A stretch of 64,000 nucleotides of DNA from contig LT598459.1 of NCBI GenBank assembly GCA_900074725.1, positions 940,467-1,004,466 of the forward strand, in the 5' to 3' direction. The DNA comes from Lachancea dasiensis (lineage: Eukaryota > Ascomycota > Saccharomycetes > Saccharomycetales > Saccharomycetaceae). The notes beneath the pieces were generated by a model. It saw only the letters and a program-made list of their open reading frames with translations, was not told where the DNA came from and ran no database searches. The position numbers and the translations under genes are program-made. This document shows, piece after piece, positions 9,286 through 18,762 of the stretch (position 1 is the stretch's first letter; every line of letters begins with the position of its first letter).

Positions 9286-11883
9286 ATGTCCGCTGAAGCT
9301 GCCCAATTGGCACAGGTGCTGGAACAGACCATCTTGAGTCCCGACCCAACGGTACGGTTGCAGTGTGAAACGCAGCTTAAGAAGTTTTCCAACGACAATT
9401 TTCTGCAATACGTTGGTCTACTGGCTCAGGTCTTGGCTGATGACAGCACTAGGCTAGAGGCACGAATCCTGGCGGCCTTGACATTGAAAAATGAACTCAT
9501 TAGTAGGGATAGCGTGAAAACGCAGCAACTGGCCCAGAGATGGATCTCGCAAGTGGACGAGTCGTCGCGTGCCGCCATCCGTGAGTATGCTCTTTCTGCC
9601 CTTATGGCCGCAGAGACTAGGGTAGCCAATGCGTCTGCTCAATTGATAGCAGCCATTGCCACGACAGAACTCCCTCGTAATCTATGGCCGGATCTCATGA
9701 CGATCATGGTTGACAACACCGCCACACAGCAACCGGAAAACTTCAAGCGGGCTTCCCTTTTGGCGCTCGGTTATATTTGTGAGGCTGCAGATCCAGGCTC
9801 CGAAACTTTGGTGGCCCAGTCTAACAACATTTTAATTGCAATTGTTCAAGGTGCGCAGGCAAGTGAACCTTCCCGGGCTGTGAGGCTAACTGCTCTAAAT
9901 GCGCTAGCCGACTCTCTAGCTTTCATCAAGAATAACATGGAACGAGAGGGCGAACGGAACTACCTGATGCAAGTGGTATGCGAAGCAACGCAAACCACAG
10001 ACGACTCCGAGATTCAAGCTGCGGCCTTCGGGTGTTTGTGTAAAATCATGTCCCTTTACTACTTCCTGATGAAACCTTATATGGAGCAGGCCTTATATGC
10101 CCTAACCGTTTCGACTATGCAATCACAAGACGAAAAGGTTGCTTCAATGGCAGTTGAGTTTTGGTCTACTATCTGTGAAGAAGAAATCGACATCGCGTAC
10201 GAATTGGCCCAGTTCCCACAGTCACCCTTACAAAGTTTCAATTTCGCACTTACTTCCATTCAAGAAGTTATTCCCAATTTGTTGAATCTCCTCTCAAGGC
10301 AGAATGAAGACGCTGAAGATGATGATTGGAATGTTGCCATGTCGGCGGGCGCTTGCCTACAACTGTTTGCCCAAAACTGTGGTAATTACGTTGTGGAGCC
10401 AGTTCTGCGATACGTCGAACACAATATCACTAGTGATAACTGGAGAAATCGTGAAGCTGCTGTCATGGCTTTTGGTTCGATTTTAGATGGGCCTGACAAA
10501 GTACAACTAACGAATTTAATCCACCAAGCGCTTCCACCGATCCTTCACTTAATCAAAGATCAATCTTTGCAAGTCAAAGAGACTGTTGCTTGGTGTGTCG
10601 GTAGAATTGCGGATCTAGTGATTGCAGCCATAGACCCACAAACTCATCTACCCGACGTGATACACGTCTGTTTGCAAGGTCTTGAAGATCATCCAAAGGT
10701 AGCCACAAACTGCGCGTGGACAATTATAAACCTCGTCGAACAAATGGCTGATACCCAAGGTTCACCAATCTACAACTATTACCCCATTTTGGTGGACTCT
10801 TTGATCAAAGCTGCTAATCGCATTGACAACGAAAATAGTGCCAGAGCTTCGGCATTCTCTGCTTTGACTACCTTAGTCGAGTTCTCCACAGATCAAGTTG
10901 CGGAGTCTGCTATTTCGATTTCCTCTTTTATTTTGGACAAACTAGGACAAACCATGACAGTAGACGAGACTCAACTGAACACAGAAGACAAGCAGAGCTT
11001 GGAAGAGTTGCAATCTAATGTTTTGAGTGTCCTGTCCGCCGTAATCCGCAAGAATCCAGCTTCCGTTACGTCAGTATCCGACATGCTAATGGACCTTTTC
11101 ATCAAACTGTTAGATAAGAAAGATGCCTCTTATGTGGAAGATGATGTTTTTTACTCCATATCATCCTTGGCTGGTGCCTTAGGTAAGAGTTTTGAGAAAT
11201 ATTTGGAAACATTTTCACCTTACTTAGTCAACGCTCTAAACCAAGTCCAATCACAAGTATCCATCACGGCTGTTGGGCTGATTGCTGATATTTCCAACTG
11301 TCTAGAAGACGATTTCAAGCAATTTGCGCCTGCGTTCATGAACGTGTTGGGCCAGATGATCTCCACCAATTCCGCCAAGAAGGAGCTTAAGCCCGCAGTT
11401 CTCTCGGTATTTGGGGACATTGCCTCCAACATTGGGCCCGACTTTATTCCATATCTGAACCAGGTTATGGCCCTGTGCGTTGCTGCTCAGAATACGAGAC
11501 CTGAAAATGCTTCCTTGGAAGCACTTGAATACAACGTCAAGATCCATGAATCTGTACTCGATGCATACGTGGGGACGGTAGCGGGTTTGCACTCGAACCC
11601 AGATGCTCTGTTCCCATACGCAGGTACCCTTTTCCAATTCATAGGCCACATCGCAGACAACCACACGCTTAACAGCGAAGATTCTACGGCTAGAGCTGCT
11701 GTTGGAATTATCGGTGACGTGGCTGCTATGTTCCCAGACGGCAGAATAAAACAATTTTATTCTCAAGAATGGGTCGCGGAGTTTATCAAGAAGACGAGAA
11801 GCAACCCTCTCTTCAGCCAGTCCACAAAGGACACTGCTAGGTGGGCCCGTGAGCAGCAGAAACTCCAATTAGGTCTCAGATGA
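9286..11883 (+). CDS. KAP95: Importin beta (karyopherin beta-1)
   Basis: An 865-residue importin beta made of about 19 HEAT repeats. It carries cargo into the nucleus, alone or with the adaptor Kap60, binds nucleoporin FG repeats and is released by Ran-GTP. The N-terminal Ran-binding repeats, the acidic loop NEDAEDDDWNVAMSAGAC and the stretches NNMEREGERNYLMQVVCEAT and CEEEIDIAYELAQFPQSPLQ are practically those of Kap95. I start at the ATG at 9286 (MSAEAAQLAQVLE), preceded by CCACC; eight more codons lie upstream in frame. The S. cerevisiae gene is YLR347C, between YLR345W and ORM2, consistent with this order. Confidence 0.97.
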   Translation: MSAEAAQLAQVLEQTILSPDPTVRLQCETQLKKFSNDNFLQYVGLLAQVLADDSTRLEARILAALTLKNELISRDSVKTQQLAQRWISQVDESSRAAIREYALSALMAAETRVANASAQLIAAIATTELPRNLWPDLMTIMVDNTATQQPENFKRASLLALGYICEAADPGSETLVAQSNNILIAIVQGAQASEPSRAVRLTALNALADSLAFIKNNMEREGERNYLMQVVCEATQTTDDSEIQAAAFGCLCKIMSLYYFLMKPYMEQALYALTVSTMQSQDEKVASMAVEFWSTICEEEIDIAYELAQFPQSPLQSFNFALTSIQEVIPNLLNLLSRQNEDAEDDDWNVAMSAGACLQLFAQNCGNYVVEPVLRYVEHNITSDNWRNREAAVMAFGSILDGPDKVQLTNLIHQALPPILHLIKDQSLQVKETVAWCVGRIADLVIAAIDPQTHLPDVIHVCLQGLEDHPKVATNCAWTIINLVEQMADTQGSPIYNYYPILVDSLIKAANRIDNENSARASAFSALTTLVEFSTDQVAESAISISSFILDKLGQTMTVDETQLNTEDKQSLEELQSNVLSVLSAVIRKNPASVTSVSDMLMDLFIKLLDKKDASYVEDDVFYSISSLAGALGKSFEKYLETFSPYLVNALNQVQSQVSITAVGLIADISNCLEDDFKQFAPAFMNVLGQMISTNSAKKELKPAVLSVFGDIASNIGPDFIPYLNQVMALCVAAQNTRPENASLEALEYNVKIHESVLDAYVGTVAGLHSNPDALFPYAGTLFQFIGHIADNHTLNSEDSTARAAVGIIGDVAAMFPDGRIKQFYSQEWVAEFIKKTRSNPLFSQSTKDTARWAREQQKLQLGLR

Positions 11884-12586
11884 GGTTAAGGCAGACGGTA
11901 TTTGCCATATGTGGCATTGACTGCAAATGCTCCAAGTGGTAGCACAACCATGTGGATCATCTTTTTCAATCATCTTGGGCGAATTATTCTTACCACCTTC
12001 CTCTTGGACTACCCTACCGGTTTCAATGCCTTTTCAAATCGGTATCAACTTCTTTCCCATCTATTATCAGCCTGTTTCAACCATTCTCGTCTCTTCCTAT
12101 TCCACTGTTTTCCTCCCTTCTTCGCTCCTCTTAACTTTTACAAAGCATCTCTTCTCATTTTCTCACTTTCTTCTTTTCTTCTCCTTTTCTGCATACCATT
12201 TCTATCTTACTTTTATATCCTCTCAACCTTTTAAAGACTACTCTTCTACTCTCTAATGCTTCTATATCCTCCGCTCGATCTACCCCCATACTCAAGGTCT
12301 GCTTCGACTTCACAATTCTAATGATATACACGAACTCAATCTAATGAAACTTTACTCGTCGCTTCTCTCCTCTACTAGTTAATCCACAGTCAAATTGACC
12401 CAACTTGCTATCTCTGCTTCAGATTTGTAGGCCAGGGTCTAATTTAGCGTACTCTGTATATATTTAATTGTCTATTTATTTACATTTTTTTTGACAGTGT
12501 TTGTTAGCTGGCAAGCATCAATATTCTAAGAGTAGAAAATTTAAACCATCTGCTGCTGGAAAGGGAAGCCGAACTCGCTAGTAGAT
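11884..12586. other. Pyrimidine-rich intergenic region KAP95/CAX4
   Basis: About 700 bp. Between roughly 11980 and 12420 the plus strand is strongly enriched in T and C, which opens several overlapping hydrophobic pseudo-frames (11902-12234, 11927-12256). These reflect composition, not genes. It likely includes the CAX4 promoter. The small gene YGR035C/YLR346C (CIS1), present near this point in S. cerevisiae, is not recognisable. Confidence 0.6.
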
Positions 12587-13309
12587 ATGAATGTTACGGA
12601 GGTCGTTATGGACCCTACGTTAATCCCATTTGATGACACATATATCTTATACAATCCTTCTGATCCTATATCTTATGTGCTTGTATACTTCTCTCTACTG
12701 CCAATAGGAATCTTGATCTTCTATTTTTCATGGTTTGTTTCCAGCCGAGAACTAGAAGCAGTTGTTATTGCTGGAGGACAAGTGGTAAATGAGCTACTGA
12801 ACAATGTTTTGAAGAACATTATCAAAGAGCCACGCCCTGTTGTGTTAAGCAGTGAATTTCAAGCCAACTCCATCCGATCTGAATATGGCATGCCCAGTGC
12901 CCATTCGCAATTCATGGGTTTCTTTCTAATCTATTGGTCGTTGACGCTTGTCCTGAAGTGGGAGGGTATCGGCAAAATTCGGAAGTTCTTCACAGTTGCG
13001 ATAATGAGCGCTGTTGCCGCCATGGTAGCCTTCTCCCGTGTATATTTGGGGTATCACTCGCTGGCCCAAGTATCCGTTGGCCTTGCATTAGGGGGTCTCT
13101 TGGGCTCTGGTTACTACTTGGCCGTGGCCATTGTAAGGTATATGGGACTCTTGCGTTGGCTTCTCGGCTGGCGTTTGTGTCAACGACTTTGGGTAAAAGA
13201 CTCGTTTAACTGCTGTCCATTTAATTTACGTGACGAGTTGAACGCTTGGACTCTGCGATGTGTGTCATCAAAGAGTCGCTCGAAATTATCAATCAAGAAA
13301 GCATCCTAA
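12587..13309 (+). CDS. CAX4: Dolichyl pyrophosphate phosphatase
   Basis: A 240-residue ER membrane protein of the PAP2 acid-phosphatase superfamily. It dephosphorylates dolichyl pyrophosphate on the lumenal face so that dolichol can be reused for N-glycosylation. The three catalytic motifs are complete: KNIIKEPRP (K76 to R83-P84), GMPSAHSQ (PSAH 103-106) and SRVYLGYHSLAQ (R151 and H157). Four membrane segments surround them. The start MNVTEVVMDPTLIPFDDTYILY matches the family N-terminus. Length matches S. cerevisiae Cax4 (239). Its S. cerevisiae locus YGR036C adjoins ACB1, whereas KAP95 comes from chromosome XII, a clear case of the two duplicated regions being merged here. Confidence 0.95.
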   Translation: MNVTEVVMDPTLIPFDDTYILYNPSDPISYVLVYFSLLPIGILIFYFSWFVSSRELEAVVIAGGQVVNELLNNVLKNIIKEPRPVVLSSEFQANSIRSEYGMPSAHSQFMGFFLIYWSLTLVLKWEGIGKIRKFFTVAIMSAVAAMVAFSRVYLGYHSLAQVSVGLALGGLLGSGYYLAVAIVRYMGLLRWLLGWRLCQRLWVKDSFNCCPFNLRDELNAWTLRCVSSKSRSKLSIKKAS

Positions 13310-13423
13310 GCTGCATGGTAACAAGTGCACCTATAAAAGAGCCTTGTACAAATTACAAACACTAAAAAAGGTTAAATCAACTGCGATAGACTACATAGAT
13401 TTGCGAATAATGCGTTGAATTAT

Positions 13424-15139
13424 TTATTTCAAACATGACGAATTTTCATAAACTATAGGAACTCTTCTCACTTTGTTTTCGAATGGACTAAAGGAAATCT
13501 CGATAACTTGGTCTCTCGAAAAGCATAGGCGAGGAATATCAGAGCAGGAACAGGCCATTAGGTATCCGTACAACACGCGCAAGACAGATTCATGTCCAAT
13601 AACTAATATGTCGCCCCTCATGCGTTCCATTTCCAAGAGCAGGGGTTCCATACGTACAGCCAAATCATGGTAGGACTCCGACCGTGGAAAACGGTAATGG
13701 TAAGGATCTTTCAACCATTCTTTGTACTCTTCAGGATAGCTTTGCCTTATTTCACTACCCGTCATATCTGCAACTACACCAGGGTGTAACTGTTGTAATT
13801 GGGATCTTTGTCTCACGCTAATGCCCTTTTCATCAAAAAATCTGGCAGTGTCAAAAGTCCGTTTTCGAGGAGCCGTCCACACCACAAAAGAATCCTCATC
13901 TCCTCCATCGCCAGACACCGGTTGTCTCACTGACGCATTTCCTGTGGATTCGGTCCTTTTCAAGGAAGCATGCGTAGTTAGCAGCGGTGACAGTGATGGT
14001 GACATCGATCGCGAACTTGGTCCAGGTGAAATGATATTTTCAATACCACCAATACTTCCTATCGTCTTTGTAGGAGAACCTGCGCTAGGCGTTGTGGCAT
14101 GCTCCATGGATGGGGGATAGGATGTGGCCTGAGCTGCTCGTCTTTCATTCACGAGTTTCACCACTAGGTCTGTCAGCGTTTTGGAGTATGCGGTACCTTC
14201 GCTATTCAGTAACTCGTCATCAATATAGTTGTCATTGTCACTGGTACCACAACGCGCGAAATACACACACCCTTTTTTATCTCTGAGATTCATTAAAAAG
14301 AAAACGATCTTGTTTATGAGATACCCAAAGTGATTGTTATTCACAATCAGTCTCTCGCCGAAATTAATGTATTTCACATAAGACAGTTGCTCTTTGGGGG
14401 TCATCTCTTCGTAGAGCTGCTTGTTAACTTTTAAACGATGCATAAAATCGGAGACCGCAGCTTCTTGAGACCAGCCTACGTAGTCTGCGGACCGAGACGC
14501 CATGTCGACGTTGTGTTTGATCATATCTGCATCCGTCATTACGGACTCAATGAACAATACCTTGGTATTCATTTTGGAGAAAATTTTATCCAGCTGGACC
14601 CGCTCTTCGACCAGAATATTCAAAGCATCATAGACTGCTAGCTGACCTTTGTCTCTATTGAAAAACTGTAGCATGTCGTCTAGAACCTTATCCAGAATCT
14701 GTTTCCGTTTTGAGCGGCCTTCTGAAGTCTTAGGTTTAGCAGAAAAATAATCAGTAGGAAAGTTGTTATGATCCTCGCAAGCCGTCATCTTCCTACGGTA
14801 TTCAGAAACGTGAAAAGAGCTGGTGCGGACGCCTAACCATTTAGTATATCTGGTAATGGCAACCGATAACAAGGTCTTTGATGTTGCTGGCAGTCCGACT
14901 AGAACAATCAGTATTTTCCCTGCATGGAAAAGGCGCCCAGATTCGGTAGAATATAGCTGACCTGGTGATATGAAGTCCGTCTCGACCTCTTCATGAACGC
15001 CGTCCGTCATTTCTGTTAGTTTTGGACGCTTATCCTTAGACGTGCTGGACCACCGTCTGCGGGTTCTCGCCATATGATTTCCCGCATTCATAGTCGGTGA
15101 CTCCATGTTGAACAAATCGGTGGGTCCATTGCTACTCAT
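13424..15139 (-). CDS. 6-phosphofructo-2-kinase/fructose-2,6-bisphosphatase-like protein (YLR345W type)
   Basis: A 571-residue homologue of the bifunctional enzyme of fructose-2,6-bisphosphate metabolism, of the divergent YLR345W type. The kinase half has GLPATSKT at 82-89 where active kinases have GLPARGKT, so the last Walker A glycine is serine. The phosphatase half begins VYFARCGTS, with Cys at 297 where the phosphohistidine of RHG belongs; the second histidine is kept in VIGHESVLR, but GESY has become SESY. The serine-rich linker after residue 335 is long. Substitutions at both active sites suggest a regulatory or altered role rather than normal catalysis; that is an inference. The ATG at 15139 is the first in frame. 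It converges on CAX4. Confidence 0.88.
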   Translation of the reverse strand: MSSNGPTDLFNMESPTMNAGNHMARTRRRWSSTSKDKRPKLTEMTDGVHEEVETDFISPGQLYSTESGRLFHAGKILIVLVGLPATSKTLLSVAITRYTKWLGVRTSSFHVSEYRRKMTACEDHNNFPTDYFSAKPKTSEGRSKRKQILDKVLDDMLQFFNRDKGQLAVYDALNILVEERVQLDKIFSKMNTKVLFIESVMTDADMIKHNVDMASRSADYVGWSQEAAVSDFMHRLKVNKQLYEEMTPKEQLSYVKYINFGERLIVNNNHFGYLINKIVFFLMNLRDKKGCVYFARCGTSDNDNYIDDELLNSEGTAYSKTLTDLVVKLVNERRAAQATSYPPSMEHATTPSAGSPTKTIGSIGGIENIISPGPSSRSMSPSLSPLLTTHASLKRTESTGNASVRQPVSGDGGDEDSFVVWTAPRKRTFDTARFFDEKGISVRQRSQLQQLHPGVVADMTGSEIRQSYPEEYKEWLKDPYHYRFPRSESYHDLAVRMEPLLLEMERMRGDILVIGHESVLRVLYGYLMACSCSDIPRLCFSRDQVIEISFSPFENKVRRVPIVYENSSCLK

Positions 15140-15920
15140 AATCACTTCAGACTCAAAGCCGGCGATGGTATTGATAGAAGCAAGCAATGTGTTCTGGAAA
15201 TCTGGGGCAATTGATCGCCAAAATTGCGTACAAATTTGTTCTGATCACCTCGTACTAAGGAGTTAATTGATTGGCTTCGTAAAAGTGCTGGCGAGGCCAG
15301 AACTAGAGAGCCCAGGGAATCGTGAGCTAGTGGTCTTGACTGTTCCGTAGTTCAGTTTCTCTGGATTCGTGTGCTGCCATGGGACATTTAAAATAAAGAT
15401 GTCTTGTCACTTTAAACTTTGCTGTCACCCATGTGCATAGGCGAAATCGGTTTAGCACGAAAGCGTTCCGAGAGCTACGGCAGGCGATGACAGACTGCAG
15501 GTAACATTTAATAGCGTGTCCATTGCCAGAGGTATATGTCTCGTGCCTAATATGATGGTTTGGTTTTTCATAGCCCTCTCAACAGCCAATGACTTTAACT
15601 ACCAGCCATCCTTCACACTAAATGCACAACATTTCCTGCATTCAATTACTCTCATATCCACTAAAACGTAGAAGCCGCTCACAAGCGCGGTGCCTTCGCC
15701 TTGCAAATGAGCATCTGTGAATTATCGTTTTAGACTATTCCGTCGCAGTGTTAGACGGAATAAGCCAAGGTGGTGATAAAGCCTTGCCTCCAGCAATGGT
15801 CCTGGCTGGTTCCTGGTGTGCAATGTGCATTACCATCTACGTAAAAGAGCTAGCAATTATGCAGAGAACTTCCTGGGTCAATATGTTACTGATATAGTAG
15901 TTTTATTAATGGTAGGCTAT
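15140..15920. other. Intergenic region between YLR345W-like gene and RPL26
   Basis: About 780 bp with no coding frame of note. It carries the promoter of the minus-strand gene to its left and the 3' region of RPL26. A 9-bp perfect hairpin lies at 15736-15762. Confidence 0.55.
15736..15762. repeat. Perfect 9-bp hairpin downstream of RPL26
   Basis: TATTCCGTC at 15736-15744 and GACGGAATA at 15754-15762 are perfect complements around a 9-nt loop. It lies about 160 nt past the RPL26 stop on the transcribed strand. No known terminator type needs it; it may be part of an unannotated RNA or a chance hairpin. Confidence 0.45.
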
Positions 15921-16661
15921 TTACTCCAATTTGCCGCCCTTTCTTTCGATCAAAGCCTTTCTGTCCTTGTCGATGTGCAACTTGGTGATGACAATCTTGG
16001 ATGGGTGGACGTTGATAGGAATGGAAGCACCGCTGGACTTTTCCTTGGTCAACTTGTCGACCTGAACGGCGAACTTCAATCTGTAGACGGAGGAGATCTT
16101 ACCTTCTTGGCCCTTCTTAGAACCTCTGACAACCAAGACTTCGTCGTCCATTCTGATAGGCATGGCCTTGACGTTGTATTGAGCACGCAACTCCTTGGAC
16201 AAAGGAGCCGACATCAAAACACGACGCTCGGAGGATGGAGCGGTGAAGTAAGCCTTTCTGGCCTTTCTTCTGTCGGAGGAAACGTCTAAAAACAAAGTTA
16301 GTAAAGGGTCGCAACACATTAAGCACTCAGAGGAACTTCGACACACAGCAACGAGAAACCAAGTCGTTCATTAATTCCATCGGACATCGAGGGTATGCTA
16401 ACCTCGCTCAAGCTCACGAATCAAACACTATGGAATCGAATGCACCTGTTGATCCTGCATCTGGTCGTGTATCCAGAAAGACGCCCCACGCCTATTCTCT
16501 GATCTTCAAACTTTTACTGGGAAGCCCATGGATATCTCATTAACATCGAAGAATCATGTCCACTCAGATCTACTTTTTCCCATAGAGCTGGTCTCTCCGT
16601 TACCTCCCACTGCTGCTTTCATTACACTATCCCACCACATACCTAGAGATTGCTTAGCCAT
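15921..16661 (-). CDS. RPL26: 60S ribosomal protein L26 (uL24), two exons
   Basis: The coding sequence joins exon 1 at 16643-16661 (ATG then codons for MAKQSL plus one base) to exon 2 at 15921-16285, giving 127 residues. The protein begins [20 protein letters not shown] and contains the KOW motif around [18 protein letters not shown]; uL24 sits near the peptide exit tunnel. The intron (16286-16642) starts GTATGT, has TACTAAC at 16297-16303 and ends TTTTTAG. The split after the first base of the Asp codon is the same as in S. cerevisiae RPL26A/B (YLR344W, YGR034W). A Rap1-like site lies about 365 bp upstream. Confidence 0.97.
16286..16642 (-). other. Spliceosomal intron of RPL26
   Basis: A 357-nt intron with 5' splice site GTATGT, branch site TACTAAC 11 nt before the 3' splice site, and 3' end TTTTTAG. 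Joining its flanks restores the conserved L26 N-terminus. Confidence 0.95.
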
Positions 16662-17022
16662 TTTGGTGTTGCCTTTCTATTCGATCTATAAATCCCTATC
16701 GAAACGCTAGTTTCCGCTAACTGTAACTTTTGATGTTTTGGATATTCTGCACAGACGAAAGTTGGAACCTACCGGGAGTCGCTACCGTGGTGAGGCCGTC
16801 TGCCTAGCTACTGCGAAAAGAGAGATTCCAGGCTCGGAGCGCCAGTCCATAGGCAGAGCGCCATACTGTCGCCAGGTGCCCATCCCACCAGCCGCCCAGC
16901 AGGGTCTCTGCCTACGCTTCTCGCACCCCTCCAGCTCCTGAAGACACTTTCGTGTAAGCGTACAGACGCAGACAACTTGTAGCTTTCCATAGTTTTTCAA
17001 CTTTTTTCATAAACCTTTCGGG

Positions 17023-17033
17023 TGTGTGGGTTT
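17023..17033 (-). promoter_or_regulatory. Rap1-like site upstream of RPL26
   Basis: Minus-strand AAACCCACACA (plus strand TGTGTGGGTTT) fits the Rap1 consensus core CCCRYACA and lies about 365 bp before the RPL26 ATG, the usual distance for ribosomal-protein promoters. Motif match only. Confidence 0.55.
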
Positions 17034-17551
17034 AGTAATTTGAGCAGTCTCAACTGATTTCTGGATCACGTGGTGGGTAGTACAGGTCAAAACTACACCG
17101 GGTAGGACAGCTCGAACTCCGTTTGGGCTGCGACAAAAGGCACTAAGAATACTTCAAACGTAGGGCAATGTCAAAGGCTTGTGTCTGTGAGCGCTACCGT
17201 AGGTGTCTTGCTTTAAATAGAGTGTCGCAGCTTATGCTAGATACAAATAGATAAAAAGTGATGTAGATCATTGCTCTTGGTATAATTTCCGGACTGCCAA
17301 CCACTGTGGAGTTCATTCAAAGTTGTCGGGTTACAATAATGTGAGTATCAATCCGTACAGGAGTGTAGGCGAGTTGGAAAGCAATCGGTATGGGTTTTGT
17401 AAGTTGTGAAGGCTACCCGTTACGGTCAAAAGGTTTCCGGGGAATTCCTCTCCGCATGGCAGGGAGCAGAGCCCGACATAAAAATTGTGTATATCACTTG
17501 GAATAGCTGGTTTTGGAAGGATGATCACAGCATTGTGCTCCAAAAAAGAAC

Positions 17552-17579
17552 CCTTTCAGTCTAGTGCGGAACTGAAAGG
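17552..17579 (-). other. Hairpin plus T-run downstream of tRNA-Arg
   Basis: CCTTTCAGT at 17552-17560 and ACTGAAAGG at 17571-17579 form a perfect 9-bp stem with a 10-nt loop, starting 17 nt past the tRNA 3' end. On the tRNA strand it is followed by TTCTTTTTT (17542-17550). There is no T4 run nearer the tRNA, so Pol III probably transcribes through the hairpin and ends at this T-run. Confidence 0.55.
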
Positions 17580-17596
17580 TTTTTGAGTTTAGTGTT

Positions 17597-17668
17597 AGCC
17601 CCTCCCGGGATTCGAACCCGGATCACATCCACCGGAAAAATGTATGCTAACCATTGCACTAAAGGGGC
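17597..17668 (-). tRNA. tRNA-Arg (CCG)
   Basis: A 72-nt cloverleaf. Acceptor GCCCCTT pairs with GAGGGGC, the D stem is GTGC/GCAT, the anticodon loop is TTCCGGT with anticodon CCG (reads CGG, Arg), and the T arm is CCGGG-TTCGAAT-CCCGG. No intron. It is an intergenic Pol III gene between RPL26 and TIM21 with no 3' CCA encoded, as expected for a nuclear gene. Confidence 0.95.
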
Positions 17669-17700
17669 GAGGAAACTCGCTTTGGAAAGAAACACACACA

Positions 17701-17710
17701 TGCCGACCTT
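17701..17710 (-). promoter_or_regulatory. 10-mer shared upstream of both tRNA genes
   Basis: Minus-strand AAGGTCGGCA lies 33-42 nt before the tRNA-Arg 5' end. The same 10-mer lies 16-25 nt before the tRNA-Glu gene (48121-48130). It may be an upstream Pol III or start-site element, or a coincidence. Confidence 0.35.
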
Positions 17711-17924
17711 ATGGCCCCCCCAAGCAGCCTAAATTTCAAATTTATCACTAAATTTTGATATACTCCAACGTCAGTGCTCTGCTTGGGTACCACGCTGGGG
17801 CCCATGCAACACTGAGGATCAGGTGTGGTAATTTGATTAAACATACTCACACTTCACATAGCGTTGTTCCAATTGAAATACTTTATTTGACTATTTTGCG
17901 CTAATTCTTGCATTTCCTCCTCCT

Positions 17925-18638
17925 ATGCTACCTAGGTTTTTGTTCAAGCTAAAGAGTGTTTTAGACCAACCATTGGTTGCGTCGTTAAGGATCCAACCAT
18001 CGATTGAAAGGTCTTTGGGTCAAGGTTTTCGCTACTATGCTGCTGCACATGCCAAGAGCGCTGCAGCTGGACAGAATGATACAAAAAAAGCCGGCAAGAA
18101 GAAGGAATCACCTCTGTGGCCCAAGATCAAAACCTACACTTCTTTCACCGTATCAGGTGTCCTCGTCCTTGGTGCCACGGGCTTAGCAGGACTTGTTCTT
18201 TACCTGCTTGGTCAAGAGCTTTTCTCACCCTCTGGGGATACTCGGATGTTCAATAGAGCCGTTTCGATGGTGGAAGCGGACCCACATGCGCGTCAGTTGC
18301 TGAGATGTAATGATACAGAGCGGTCAAAAGAGAGAATAAAGGCTTATGGAGAGCTTTTGACGGACGACAGGTGGACCAGAAATAGGCCGATATCCTCCAC
18401 TCGAAGAATTGGCAAAGACGGCAAAGAGCATCACTACATGCGTTTCCATGCCGAATCAAAGCAAAAACTAGCATTGGTGCATGTGGAAGCTAGGGAATCT
18501 GAAAAGAGCTACACTCCAGAATTGGTTTCCATGTACATGGATATTCCAGGTGAGAAGCGCTATTATTTCATCAAACCCCAAGTGCCTGTGGTCAAAGCGA
18601 AAGGGTTCTTGGGGGTCAATTGGGGACCCAGGACCTAG
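17925..18638 (+). CDS. TIM21: TIM23-complex subunit Tim21
   Basis: A 237-residue inner mitochondrial membrane protein that links the TIM23 translocase to the TOM complex and to respiratory-chain complexes during import of presequence proteins. Residues 1 to about 55 form an arginine-rich, acid-poor targeting sequence. One membrane span follows at about 73-96 (TSFTVSGVLVLGATGLAGLV). The intermembrane-space domain begins ELFSPSGDTRMFNRAVSMVE and contains KAYGELLTDDRWTRNRPI and HHYMRFHAESK, the Tim21 hallmarks. It ends KGFLGVNWGPRT. Length equals that of S. cerevisiae Tim21 (239), whose locus YGR033C lies beside FKS/GSC2 as here. Confidence 0.96.
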   Translation: MLPRFLFKLKSVLDQPLVASLRIQPSIERSLGQGFRYYAAAHAKSAAAGQNDTKKAGKKKESPLWPKIKTYTSFTVSGVLVLGATGLAGLVLYLLGQELFSPSGDTRMFNRAVSMVEADPHARQLLRCNDTERSKERIKAYGELLTDDRWTRNRPISSTRRIGKDGKEHHYMRFHAESKQKLALVHVEARESEKSYTPELVSMYMDIPGEKRYYFIKPQVPVVKAKGFLGVNWGPRT

Positions 18639-18762
18639 TCAATTGATAGGGATTTTTGGCTTGTTCTCTCGAGAGTAACTAGCTGCGCGGAGCAAAGCCT
18701 GCTCGTAATGACTGCAACGTATTTTCTTTATCAATTTGTGCTTTGATTATCCTATATTTTCT

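Larger units (their letters stand above)
16662..17596. other. RPL26 promoter and tRNA-Arg trailer region
   Basis: About 930 bp without protein genes. It contains the RPL26 promoter (Rap1-like site at 17023-17033) and, at the right, a hairpin followed by a T-run downstream of the tRNA. The remaining short frames overlap on opposite strands and look random. Confidence 0.6.

Noticed and set aside
11902-12256. Overlapping hydrophobic frames of about 110 codons
   Set aside because: They result from a pyrimidine-rich plus strand; two phases are open at once.
15816-16289. 157-codon frame on the plus strand
   Set aside because: It is the antisense shadow of RPL26 exon 2, whose identity and intron are certain.
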